A DNA stretch of 51,594 bases from Rufibacter ruber (lineage in GTDB: Bacteria > Bacteroidota > Bacteroidia > Cytophagales > Hymenobacteraceae). Below the pieces are notes generated by a model, which saw only the letters and a program-made list of their open reading frames with translations, was not told the origin of the DNA and searched no databases. Every line of letters begins with the position of its first letter. The first letter of the stretch is position 1. Shown here in pieces: positions 41,229 through 49,309 of this stretch. Made by a program: the position numbers and the translations under genes. The stretch spans positions 1 to 51,594 of the forward strand of contig NZ_LRMM01000031.1 of NCBI RefSeq assembly GCF_001647275.1, read 5' to 3'.

Positions 41229-41594
41229 ATGAAACTACTCCTGACCCTGGAAGACCTGGCCAAACTGGCCGCCGCGTATCTGTGCACCCTGTACCTGGGC
41301 TATAGCTGGTGGACCTTCTTCGCGCTGCTGCTCCTGCCCGATGTGAGCATGCTGGGCTACCTGGCGGGCCCTCGGGTAGGAGCCTATGCCTATAACCTGT
41401 TCCACCACCAGGGCCTAGCGCTGCTCACGGGCGCGGCTGGGTTTGCGTTAGGGCAGCCCGAACTGCAACTGGCCGGGCTGGTGCTCTTCGGGCATAGCGC
41501 CATGGACCGCGCCCTGGGTTATGGTTTGAAGTTCTCTGACAGTTTCCAGCACACGCATTTGGGGTGGATTGGTAAGAGAAAGCTAGATAACTGA
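41229..41594 (+). CDS. DUF4260 family membrane protein
   Basis: A 121-aa protein matching the DUF4260 pattern: hydrophobic helices (LAKLAAAYLCTLYLGYSWW; FFALLLLPDVSMLGYLAG; AYAYNLFHHQGLALLTGAAG) and the conserved tail GHSAMDRALGYGLKFSDSFQ followed by HTHLGWIG. Conserved polar residues (Asp, His, His-His, Asp-Arg) suggest a membrane enzyme, but function is unknown. The ATG at 41,229 gives the family length; the longer upstream frame is rejected. Confidence 0.88.
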   Translation: MKLLLTLEDLAKLAAAYLCTLYLGYSWWTFFALLLLPDVSMLGYLAGPRVGAYAYNLFHHQGLALLTGAAGFALGQPELQLAGLVLFGHSAMDRALGYGLKFSDSFQHTHLGWIGKRKLDN

Positions 41595-41795
41595 TTTAGT
41601 TGAAGTTGATGGAGTAAGTGTCTGCTTAAAGCAAAGGAAGAATGGGTTTTTGACCTATTCACTGAAAGGAGGTCATAAATGAATAAGTTTTAGTTTAAGA
41701 TTCAAATGTAAATTTTGCTTTATGTTATGTTTTAGTATATTTAAAATCTCTAATATTAAATTGGTTATCTCATAATTAACTTCAAAAGTAATACC

Positions 41796-43928
41796 ATGTC
41801 AGGAGAAGCTTCAGTTCGGTCAGGGAACGATGGTCAAAAGATTTGTAGAGAAATCCTAAATTTAATTGGTTGGAAAAGCCCAGCAGAAAATTTTGATTTC
41901 GATTGTGCTCTTAGAGCTAAGCATAAAAAGAAAGATGCAGCAGGAAACAGAGAATCACATGGGGTAGATTTTTTGTACTATTATGAAAGTCCACTTATTC
42001 ATCAACGACAAGATGTTGTAATTTCTTCTGCAAAGCATTCACAGAAAAAGTATCCTGCTGCTTTAAAAAGTACCTTATACTCTTACCTTAAAGATTTAGC
42101 CCAAGATATAGAATGCTCACATAGAAGTGATGATATTTATGAAAGGGCTCCGACTCCAACAGGATTTAAGAACTCTTATAAAGGTATTTTATTCTGGTTA
42201 GGCTCTGAAGAAGTTAAAGATTATGACATTATTGAAAGATTAGAAATTGACCTTGACCTAAAAGGAATCAACTTTGATGAAATCTATATAGTCGATAATA
42301 GGAAAGCTACATTTCTAGTTAGTTGTATAAATACCGCTAAAGCATATAGGCCTGAACAAAAGGTGAAGTTTCTTTATCCTCATACAGGTAGAAATATGGG
42401 ATTGGAGGATTTACTCGTGACTGGTGAAATATTGCCTATTCAATTAATTAATTCAGAGTTAATTCCTATTATTAAAGAAAGTTCTGAAAAAGTTACATGT
42501 TTCTTCTTTTGTGCAAATCCATTTTCAAAAGAAAATTTATCAAGGTTGATTTGGCTATCCCACAAAATGAGTGGGCTTGTTAATGAGATTAGGATATATT
42601 TTCCTGATTATGATAGTACGAACCTGCATGTTGTTAATTCAGTTAAACAAACATTTAAAGATGAAAATTTAACTAGTAAAGTATCTGTACATAGATTAGG
42701 GATTTCTGATTTTGTTTCTTTAAAGGAAGAACAAGACACTAATGTTACAGACCTTAGTATGGTCTTACCTGATAAAAGAGAAATTAAAAAATCTTTATTA
42801 TCAACTATTCCTGATGATATTGATAAGATTTTGCCATATGGAGAAATGCTTTTGCCTAAACTAAGGTCTGCAAATTTGCTATCAGAGTTTAATCTTAGAA
42901 ATTTCTTGTTACTGAAAGGCATTGTCACAAATAGAGAGACAAAAGATGACTTATTACCTATTTTCGCTACTTTACTACTTAGTCCTAAGGAATTAGATTT
43001 CTTGAAGAATATTTATAGAGAAAAAGAAGATAAACCAAAAGCAATTAAAAGGAAGGTAAAGTGGGATAACGAAAACTACTCATTATGGGAAGCAATAAAT
43101 GAAATGCCAGATTTAATAAGCTTGGAGAGTATTTCTTTACCTAAGAACTGCACTATTATTAACAATCCTAGAATATCTAGAGTTAATTCTAATCCAAACC
43201 ATCTTGAAGTTTCTTATCAAATTGAAAAGGAAAATACTTCTAAGGACTTTCTAACTGGTAAGACTTACCATCCTTCTAAAATTGAAATTTTAATGAAGGA
43301 TGCCCAATTAGAATTTAGAATGGAGCATACATCTGGTGATACTTATAAAACTAATGTAAAATATTTTGATAAATTTGAAAAGCAAGCTAGAGTAAAAAAG
43401 TTTATCTCAGAGGATTTTCAGATAATAAAATTTAAGTATTTTACAAATAGGGGTAGAATTCAATTTCTTTTGAACTTTTTCGATTTACGGAATTCACAAT
43501 CAATCAAGATTTATGATGCAGACTTAGAGGGTATTAAATTTAAACCTGATGATAATTGCGAAGACCTTCCTGAAGATTTAGAATCTATGAAAGGGAAAGT
43601 AAGCAATTTGAATCTTAATGGGAAAGAACTTAATGATACTGTTTATATCTCACAAGAAAAGTATAAAAATGCCATTCTTTGTGAAAAAATGAAATTTAAA
43701 TTAAAATTTGATTATATGAATAGTAAGGGTATGTGCTTTGTGGAATTATCCTTTCCAAATGCGACTTATTCTTCTCTATATAATCCTGAACTTCAAATCT
43801 CTATTACTCCCTATAGTAAGAATAATTTATCTGTTTCTTTTAATACTATTAAAACCAAGATTGAGGCTGAAGTTGAGAAACTGAAGGATACTAATTATTC
43901 TAAATTCAAAACTCTGATTAGTGATTAA
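41796..43928 (+). CDS. GapS4a-like putative defence nuclease protein
   Basis: A 710-aa protein, strongly AT-rich against GC-rich neighbours, so recently acquired. The N-terminal about 120 residues (MSGEASVRSGNDGQKICREI, EILNLIGWKSPAENFDF, then SHGVDFLYYYESPL and DVVISSAKHSQKKYP) recall from memory the GapS4a family of the two-gene GAPS4 antiphage system. The layout (helix with conserved E, then HGVD and a D-x-I-S-x-K) fits a PD-(D/E)xK nuclease fold. The middle and C-terminus are unrecognised and beta-rich. No GapS4b-like partner is adjacent: a DUF4260 gene lies before and a convergent SNF2 helicase after. The 200-bp AT-rich leader likely contains its own promoter. Confidence 0.6.
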   Translation: MSGEASVRSGNDGQKICREILNLIGWKSPAENFDFDCALRAKHKKKDAAGNRESHGVDFLYYYESPLIHQRQDVVISSAKHSQKKYPAALKSTLYSYLKDLAQDIECSHRSDDIYERAPTPTGFKNSYKGILFWLGSEEVKDYDIIERLEIDLDLKGINFDEIYIVDNRKATFLVSCINTAKAYRPEQKVKFLYPHTGRNMGLEDLLVTGEILPIQLINSELIPIIKESSEKVTCFFFCANPFSKENLSRLIWLSHKMSGLVNEIRIYFPDYDSTNLHVVNSVKQTFKDENLTSKVSVHRLGISDFVSLKEEQDTNVTDLSMVLPDKREIKKSLLSTIPDDIDKILPYGEMLLPKLRSANLLSEFNLRNFLLLKGIVTNRETKDDLLPIFATLLLSPKELDFLKNIYREKEDKPKAIKRKVKWDNENYSLWEAINEMPDLISLESISLPKNCTIINNPRISRVNSNPNHLEVSYQIEKENTSKDFLTGKTYHPSKIEILMKDAQLEFRMEHTSGDTYKTNVKYFDKFEKQARVKKFISEDFQIIKFKYFTNRGRIQFLLNFFDLRNSQSIKIYDADLEGIKFKPDDNCEDLPEDLESMKGKVSNLNLNGKELNDTVYISQEKYKNAILCEKMKFKLKFDYMNSKGMCFVELSFPNATYSSLYNPELQISITPYSKNNLSVSFNTIKTKIEAEVEKLKDTNYSKFKTLISD

Positions 43929-43945
43929 TCTACTTCATGGATTAG

Positions 43946-43978
43946 CAGTAAATGTCTATCAAAGATAGATATTTACTG
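43946..43978. terminator. Bidirectional terminator after the GapS4a-like gene
   Basis: CAGTAAATGTCTATC and GATAGATATTTACTG form a 15-bp stem (one G-U) with an AAA loop, followed by TTT. It lies between convergent genes ending at 43,928 and 44,019. Confidence 0.7.
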
Positions 43979-43988
43979 TTTCCCGCCT

Positions 43989-44010
43989 CTTTTCCCAAAA
44001 ACAGCCCAAA
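43989..44010. repeat. Half copy of the nested palindrome
   Basis: CCCAAAAACAGCCCAAAAACCC matches the right half of the REP-like family; the left half is missing, possibly replaced when the GapS4a-like gene inserted. Confidence 0.4.
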
Positions 44011-44018
44011 AACCCACC

Positions 44019-47000
44019 TCACCCCAACAACGCCAGCAACTCCTGCTTGCTCATGGCCTTCAGCATGCCACCGTCAGTCTTGACCAAATCGTTGACCAAT
44101 TCCTTTTTGCTGGCCTGTAGTTTCTGCATCTTTTCTTCCACGGTGTTGGGGCAGATGAGCCGAACCGCCACCACGTGCTTGTCCTGCCCGATACGGTAGG
44201 TGCGGTCAATGGCCTGGTTTTCCACGGCGGGGTTCCACCACGGGTCTACCAGGTACACATAGTCGGCGCGGGTGAGGTTGAGGCCGGTGCCGCCCGCCTT
44301 GAGGCTGATGAGGAACACCCGCACGTTTTCCTGCTCCTGGAACCGCGCCACCGCACCCTGCCGGTCTTTGGTTTGGCCAGTGAGCAGGGCGTAGTCAATG
44401 CCGCGGGCTTTGAGTGCCTGTTCAATAAGCTGCAGCATAGACACAAACTGGCTGAACACCAGAATTTTGTGGTGCGGTGCCTTGCTTTCAATCTGCTCCA
44501 GCAGCACCTCCAACTTGGCCGAGGGTTCGCCCACGCCCGCATCGTCGGGCAGCAGGGCGGGGGAGTTGCAGATTTGCCGCAGGCGCGTTAGGCCGCGCAG
44601 CACGTGCATGGGGTGTTTCTGCATTTCCTCTTCGGCCTGGGCCGAGATAAACTCCCTGATTTCGCGCTCATGCGCCGCATAAAGTTCCCGCTGCGCCGCG
44701 CCCATCTCGCAGTACAGCACCATCTCGGTCTTGGGCGGAAGCTCCTGCGCTACCTGCTCTTTGGTGCGCCTGAGCAGAAACGGACTGATTTTGCGCTGTA
44801 GTTCTTTGGCCCGCCTGAAGTCTTTGAACTGGTCAATGGGTTTGGCGTAAATGTCCCGGAAATAGCGCTGGTTGCCCAGCAATCCGGGGCACGCGAAACT
44901 CAGCTGCCCGTACAGGTCATAGGTGTTGTTTTCCAGCGGCGTGCCCGTGAGCACCAGTCGGTTGCGGGCCTGCAAGAGCCGCACGGCGCGGTACCGTTGG
45001 CTCTGCGGGTTCTTGATGTTCTGGCTCTCGTCCAGCACCACGTAGTTGAAGCGGTAGTTCTTGAGCAGGGCAATGTCTGAGAGCAGCGTGCCGTAGGTGG
45101 TGAGCACCAGTTCATAACTATTTAGCTGCGGCAGGTGCTGCACCCGTTGGTTCCCGTAGAGCGTGAGCACCCTCAGGCTGGGCGCGAATTTGGCCACCTC
45201 ATTTTGCCAGTTGAACAGCAGCGAGGTGGGCACTACCACCAGATTGGTGTTGCGGTCTACTTTGCCGCGCTGCCCCAGCAGGAACGCCAGCACCTGCACC
45301 GTCTTGCCAAGCCCCATGTCATCTGCCAGGCAGCCCCCGAAGTTGAATTGGTCCAGGAAGTTCAGCCAGTTGAGGCCCTGCCGCTGGTACGGCCTGAGGG
45401 TGGCCCGCAGTTCTTCGGGCACGGGTACTTCCTCAATGGCTTCAAAGTGGGTGAGTTTCTGGCGGTAGAGCGCTAGTTCGCCGCGCACCTCCTGGCTCAG
45501 CACCTCTTCCTCGAAGAGTTCCTCAATGAGGGGGAAGTTCATCTTGGGCGTGCGCAGGCGTTCGCCCGCCACCTCGCCCGCGCTGAAGTAGCGTTGCAGC
45601 CGCTCCAGCCACTCCTGCGGCAGAATGCCCTGGCTGCCATCGTCCAGCGTCACGAACCGCTGCTTGTTACGAAGGGCTTTGTGCAGCGCCTTGAGCCCTG
45701 CCTTCTGCTGCCCGAACTGCACATCTACAGAGGTGTCAAACCAGTTGATGCCGCTGGTCACCAGAATAGAAATTTTGGCTTTGTATGGGTTCAGTTTCAG
45801 GCTTTGCAGTTCCTTGAAGCCTAGCAGCGTGATGCCCTGCCCGCGCCAACTCTCAAACGCCTCCAGAAACCAATCGTCCAGCAGAAAACGGCTTTTGTGC
45901 AGGTAAAAACTATCCAGGTGCAGCTGTTCGTTGAACAGCGGGTGTTCCCGCAGTACCTGTGAGGTGAATGTATGTTCGGCTTCGCGGTCGCGCACCACGG
46001 TAAAGCTCTGGCCCAGCGCGTCTTTGGCGTAAATCTGCTTCTGCGTGAACACCGGCACCTCCACGTGCCCGTACCGCATCACGGGCGTAAACAAAATGAA
46101 ATCCTGCGACTCTGAAAGGTACAGCAGCCGCTCCAGGTCCAAATCGAAGCCCTGTTCTTCCAGCTGCTGCGGCGTGGCTGGTTTTAAAAAGGAATAGGAG
46201 ATTTTGAGCCGCGTCTCCAGGTTGGCCAGAATGGTCTCCCGGAACTCGTCAAACTTAGAGGCGTGAATGAGCAGCCGCTGCCCCCGCTTCCGGAAGAACT
46301 CCACCACCCGCCGCAAATCTGGGTTATACAGCAGGTACAGCTTTTTCTGCACCTCCAGAAAATGCCCGTACCGCAACGGCAACTGGTGCAGGGGGTACGG
46401 CTGTCCGTCAATGGTGAACTGGGGCAGCACGAAGTAGAAATTCTCCTGCGCCTGCACTTCCAGCGTCAAATCCAGCGGCGCGTTTCTCAGCTCCACGGGC
46501 TCCAGCGCGTTGGCGCTCAGTTTTCCCTGGTTTTCAGATTTCTGGGCGAAAAACGGAAGCCCCAGCGGGTTCTGCACCAGCGCCTTGAGCGCCTCTAAAT
46601 CGGCGGCCGTGGTCTCGTTGTCATAGTTGTTCTGGAAACGGGAGAGGCCCGTGTAGAACTTGAGCACCTCGGGGGCATTGCTCTGCCAGATAAAGTCCAG
46701 CGGGTTCAGTTGCTTGAGCGGGTTCTTGATGTTGCCCGTCTGCGCCACCGCCGCCTCCAGCAGCTCTATGTGCAGGTGCTTGTAATATTTGTGCTCGCCC
46801 AGCACCACTAGGCGCTGCGTGTTCTGGTTCGGCTGCGCCGAAGTGGGCGTGGTTTGAAATGGCAGTTTAGGTTGCTCCGGCGCCAGCTTCTCCTTCAAAA
46901 ACGCCTGCGTCTCGGGGGTGATGGGCAGCAGTTCCGGCAGCTTCGGTTTTATCTGCAGCCCCTGGGGTGTGTACTCCAGCGCGAAGTATTTGTCTAAGTC

Positions 47001-47420
47001 GGGTTCCTCCTCCAGCCCGTATTCCTCGGCCTTGGCCTGGAGCTTTTGCCTTCTGAGCTGCGCATCAAAGAACACCCGCCACTCCGGCCGGTGCTGGAGC
47101 GCCTGCACCACCTGCACCATGTGCCCGCACAGCTGCTTCTTGGGCGTCTCGCACCCGCACGACAGCAGTAACGAGTCTGCCTGCTGCACCACCGCTACCC
47201 CCGGGAACTGCCCGTATAGGTAGGTGCCCTCAAACGAAGCCGCATTCAGTTCTAGCTGTATCGGCTGAATCTGGAACCCCGGCGTCTTGCCGTTCAAAAC
47301 TTCCGCCGGCGCATGCCGCGCCAGCACCGCGTACGTCAGCGTAGCAATGGTCTCGGGCAGGCGGTAGTCGGTGGGGTGCACAGGTTTGGCAGGGTTTGAT
47401 GTTTGGTGCGGGACGTTCAT
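44019..47420 (-). CDS. SWI2/SNF2 family DEAD/DEAH-box helicase with SWIM domain
   Basis: 1133 aa from ATG 47,420 (MNVPHQTSNPAK); the ORF is open to 47,633 but through CCCTCTCC and palindromic repeats, so that part is not coding. An N-terminal SWIM zinc finger (LSCGCETPKKQLCGH, about 86-100) is followed by a long beta-rich accessory region. The SNF2 motor has Walker A ADDMGLGKTVQVL (about 700), box II VVLDESQNIKN, motif III LTGTPLENN, and the C-terminal lobe VFLISLKAGGTGLNLT, then DPWWNPAVENQAIDRTYRIG with an arginine finger. An ATP-driven DNA translocase, probably in chromatin or repair; housekeeping in this family. Confidence 0.93.
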   Translation of the reverse strand: MNVPHQTSNPAKPVHPTDYRLPETIATLTYAVLARHAPAEVLNGKTPGFQIQPIQLELNAASFEGTYLYGQFPGVAVVQQADSLLLSCGCETPKKQLCGHMVQVVQALQHRPEWRVFFDAQLRRQKLQAKAEEYGLEEEPDLDKYFALEYTPQGLQIKPKLPELLPITPETQAFLKEKLAPEQPKLPFQTTPTSAQPNQNTQRLVVLGEHKYYKHLHIELLEAAVAQTGNIKNPLKQLNPLDFIWQSNAPEVLKFYTGLSRFQNNYDNETTAADLEALKALVQNPLGLPFFAQKSENQGKLSANALEPVELRNAPLDLTLEVQAQENFYFVLPQFTIDGQPYPLHQLPLRYGHFLEVQKKLYLLYNPDLRRVVEFFRKRGQRLLIHASKFDEFRETILANLETRLKISYSFLKPATPQQLEEQGFDLDLERLLYLSESQDFILFTPVMRYGHVEVPVFTQKQIYAKDALGQSFTVVRDREAEHTFTSQVLREHPLFNEQLHLDSFYLHKSRFLLDDWFLEAFESWRGQGITLLGFKELQSLKLNPYKAKISILVTSGINWFDTSVDVQFGQQKAGLKALHKALRNKQRFVTLDDGSQGILPQEWLERLQRYFSAGEVAGERLRTPKMNFPLIEELFEEEVLSQEVRGELALYRQKLTHFEAIEEVPVPEELRATLRPYQRQGLNWLNFLDQFNFGGCLADDMGLGKTVQVLAFLLGQRGKVDRNTNLVVVPTSLLFNWQNEVAKFAPSLRVLTLYGNQRVQHLPQLNSYELVLTTYGTLLSDIALLKNYRFNYVVLDESQNIKNPQSQRYRAVRLLQARNRLVLTGTPLENNTYDLYGQLSFACPGLLGNQRYFRDIYAKPIDQFKDFRRAKELQRKISPFLLRRTKEQVAQELPPKTEMVLYCEMGAAQRELYAAHEREIREFISAQAEEEMQKHPMHVLRGLTRLRQICNSPALLPDDAGVGEPSAKLEVLLEQIESKAPHHKILVFSQFVSMLQLIEQALKARGIDYALLTGQTKDRQGAVARFQEQENVRVFLISLKAGGTGLNLTRADYVYLVDPWWNPAVENQAIDRTYRIGQDKHVVAVRLICPNTVEEKMQKLQASKKELVNDLVKTDGGMLKAMSKQELLALLG

Positions 47421-47468
47421 GGTGTTGGGAGGGTGAAGGTACGGAAAAAAGGGAGACCTCACCCCCGG

Positions 47469-47489
47469 CCCCTCTCCCACGGAGAGGGG
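47469..47489. repeat. CCCCTCTCC/GGAGAGGGG hairpin repeat
   Basis: Perfect 9-bp arms with CAC loop, in the 600-bp gene-free stretch 47,421-48,021 upstream of the SNF2 and GH43 genes. The flanking GAGACCTCACCCCCGGCCC is a widespread bacterial intergenic repeat type. Confidence 0.65.
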
Positions 47490-47502
47490 GGATTTTTGCT
47501 TT

Positions 47503-47544
47503 TCTGTTTTGGGGCTGTTTTCGTGAAAACGGCGCCAAAAACGC
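47503..47544. repeat. Nested palindrome, REP-like (copy 9)
   Basis: TTCTGTTTTGGGGCTG...GGCGCCAAAAACG in the divergent gap between SNF2 and GH43 genes. Confidence 0.6.
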
Positions 47545-47577
47545 AATTCACCTTTTCTTACTTCCTTTACATAAGGA

Positions 47578-47720
47578 GATACTCCCCCTTGAAGGGGGCG
47601 GAGGCGGATGTTGACACCTGCCGGTTTACGCATTTCAGATATTCCTCCTGTAGAGACCAGGCACTACCTGGTCTCTGACGCATTGCCGATATTCCCCTCC
47701 CTGGAGGGGTAGGAGTGGGT
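47578..47720. repeat. Composite-repeat modules, third location
   Basis: Contains GATACTCCCCCTTGAAGGGG at about 47,577-47,596, a perfect hairpin AGAGACCAGG/CCTGGTCTCT (47,652-47,676) and CCCTCCCTGGAGGGG-AGTGGGTTCAGG (47,694-47,720). These are the same modules as in the long composite repeats. The rest up to 48,021 has a second GAGACAAGGCGATGCCGGGTCTC-like element and nothing else. Confidence 0.6.
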
Positions 47721-48021
47721 TCAGGAGGGCCCACAATGCTTCTTTGCTTGAACGTAAGTAACAGAGTGTTTGGCGGCAGCTATTGGCACAGACACTCGCA
47801 GGTCTGGGAGACACTGCGAGGTCATAGGGGCAGGTGGTGGCTTAGGGCTTTCAGGCTTACAGGATAGGCTCCCACTGGGGAATGGATATGAGCTATGCGT
47901 AGGAGACAAGGCGATGCCGGGTCTCTACAGGTGGCTTTAAAAGACTGCTTTGCCTAAAACTTCCCGTTTCCCTTTTTCTTTATACCTTACTCCTTCAAAC
48001 CTTTCAAAAACTACTACTTCC

Positions 48022-49023
48022 ATGAAGAAATGGCACTCCCTCTGCCTGGCCGCTGTCCTTACCGTTGGCTTTGGTGCCATCACTGGCTTGGCGCAGGCGC
48101 AGAAGAAGACTGCGCAACCAACCGCTGGCAACCCCATCTTTTCCGGTTGGTACGCTGACCCCGAGGGCATCATTTACGGCAAGCAGTACTGGGTTTTCCC
48201 CACGTATTCAGACCGGTACCAGAAGCAGGTTTTCTTTGACGCGTTCTCTTCAAAAGACCTCACCAGCTGGACCAAACATAGCCGTATTCTGGATACGGCT
48301 GCGGTGAAATGGGCCAAGAAAGCCATGTGGGCGCCGGCGGTGATTCAGAAAGGGAAGCAGTATTTCCTGTTCTTCGGGGCGAATGATATCCAGAGCGACC
48401 AGGAACTGGGCGGCATTGGCGTGGCCGTGGCCGATAAACCAGAAGGGCCTTACAAAGATTACCTGGGCAAGCCGCTGGTTGACAAGTTCCATAACGGCGC
48501 CCAACCCATTGACCAGTTTGTGTTCAAAGACAAAGACGGCCAGTACTACCTGATCTACGGCGGCTGGCGGCACTGCAACATTGCCAGACTTAAAGATGAT
48601 TTTACCGGTTTTGTTCCGTTTGCAGACGGCACCACCTTCAAGGAAATCACCCCCCAGAACTATGTGGAAGGCCCCATGATGTTCATCCGGAACGGGAAGT
48701 ACTATTTTATGTGGTCAGAAGGCGGCTGGACCGGACCAGATTATTCGGTGGCCTACGCCGTGGCCGACTCTCCGTTTGGGCCGTTTGAGCGGGTGGGCAA
48801 GGTTCTGCAGCAGGACCCCAACATCGCCACTGGCGCGGGGCACCACTCGGTGATGCAGGTGCCGGGCAAGGACCAGTGGTACATTGTCTACCACCGCCGC
48901 CCACTGGGAGAAACCGACCGCGACCACCGCGTGACCTGCATAGAGGAAATGCACTTTGATGAGAAGGGCATGATCAAGCCCGTCAAATTGACGCATGAAG
49001 GGGTGAAGCGGAGCAAGCTGTAA
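48022..49023 (+). CDS. Secreted GH43-family glycoside hydrolase
   Basis: 333 aa from ATG 48,022 (MKKWHSLCLA). A signal peptide ends near ...GLAQAQ, so it is exported. The five-bladed propeller of GH43 is evident with all three catalytic acids: Asp46 in WYADPEGI (base), Asp164 in QPIDQFVF (pKa modulator) and Glu216 in NYVEGPMMF (acid). Repeated Y-x-L/F-x-Y/F blade strands (YFLFFGA; YYLIYGGW; YYFMWSEGGW; WYIVYHRR) support this. Likely cleaves arabinose- or xylose-containing plant polysaccharides; the exact substrate is not determinable. No SusC/D pair is nearby. Confidence 0.92.
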   Translation: MKKWHSLCLAAVLTVGFGAITGLAQAQKKTAQPTAGNPIFSGWYADPEGIIYGKQYWVFPTYSDRYQKQVFFDAFSSKDLTSWTKHSRILDTAAVKWAKKAMWAPAVIQKGKQYFLFFGANDIQSDQELGGIGVAVADKPEGPYKDYLGKPLVDKFHNGAQPIDQFVFKDKDGQYYLIYGGWRHCNIARLKDDFTGFVPFADGTTFKEITPQNYVEGPMMFIRNGKYYFMWSEGGWTGPDYSVAYAVADSPFGPFERVGKVLQQDPNIATGAGHHSVMQVPGKDQWYIVYHRRPLGETDRDHRVTCIEEMHFDEKGMIKPVKLTHEGVKRSKL

Positions 49024-49051
49024 ATCTTATATTCTCTTACTGATATTATTA

Positions 49052-49090
49052 CCTGTTTTCAGCCTGTTTTGAGAAAAATAGGTAGAAAAT
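49052..49090. repeat. Nested palindrome, REP-like (copy 10)
   Basis: CCTGTTTTCAGCCTG...TAGGTAGAAAATG, 28 bp after the GH43 stop; its terminator by position. A CCCCTCCTTGGGGGGATAGG module (49,124-49,143) of the composite repeats follows. Confidence 0.6.
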
Positions 49091-49309
49091 GCAGAAACTA
49101 TACTTCTACTCGTGCAGATACTCCCCTCCTTGGGGGGATAGGTGAATGTGCCTGCCACCGCTTCACCGCTTCCTCAAAAGGCCTTGTAGCGTCTGCAAGA
49201 CCTGCGAGCGTCTGTGCCAACGAAATCCTTTCACGCAATAATTTCTTACCTTAGAGGTTCTAACAAACAACCGTTTCTGTAAAAGAAACGAACTTGAAGT
49301 ATATTATCT

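Noticed and set aside
47421-47633. N-terminal extension of the SNF2 helicase
   Set aside because: The open frame passes through a CCCTCTCC hairpin and a nested palindrome; family-like sequence begins at the ATG at 47,420.
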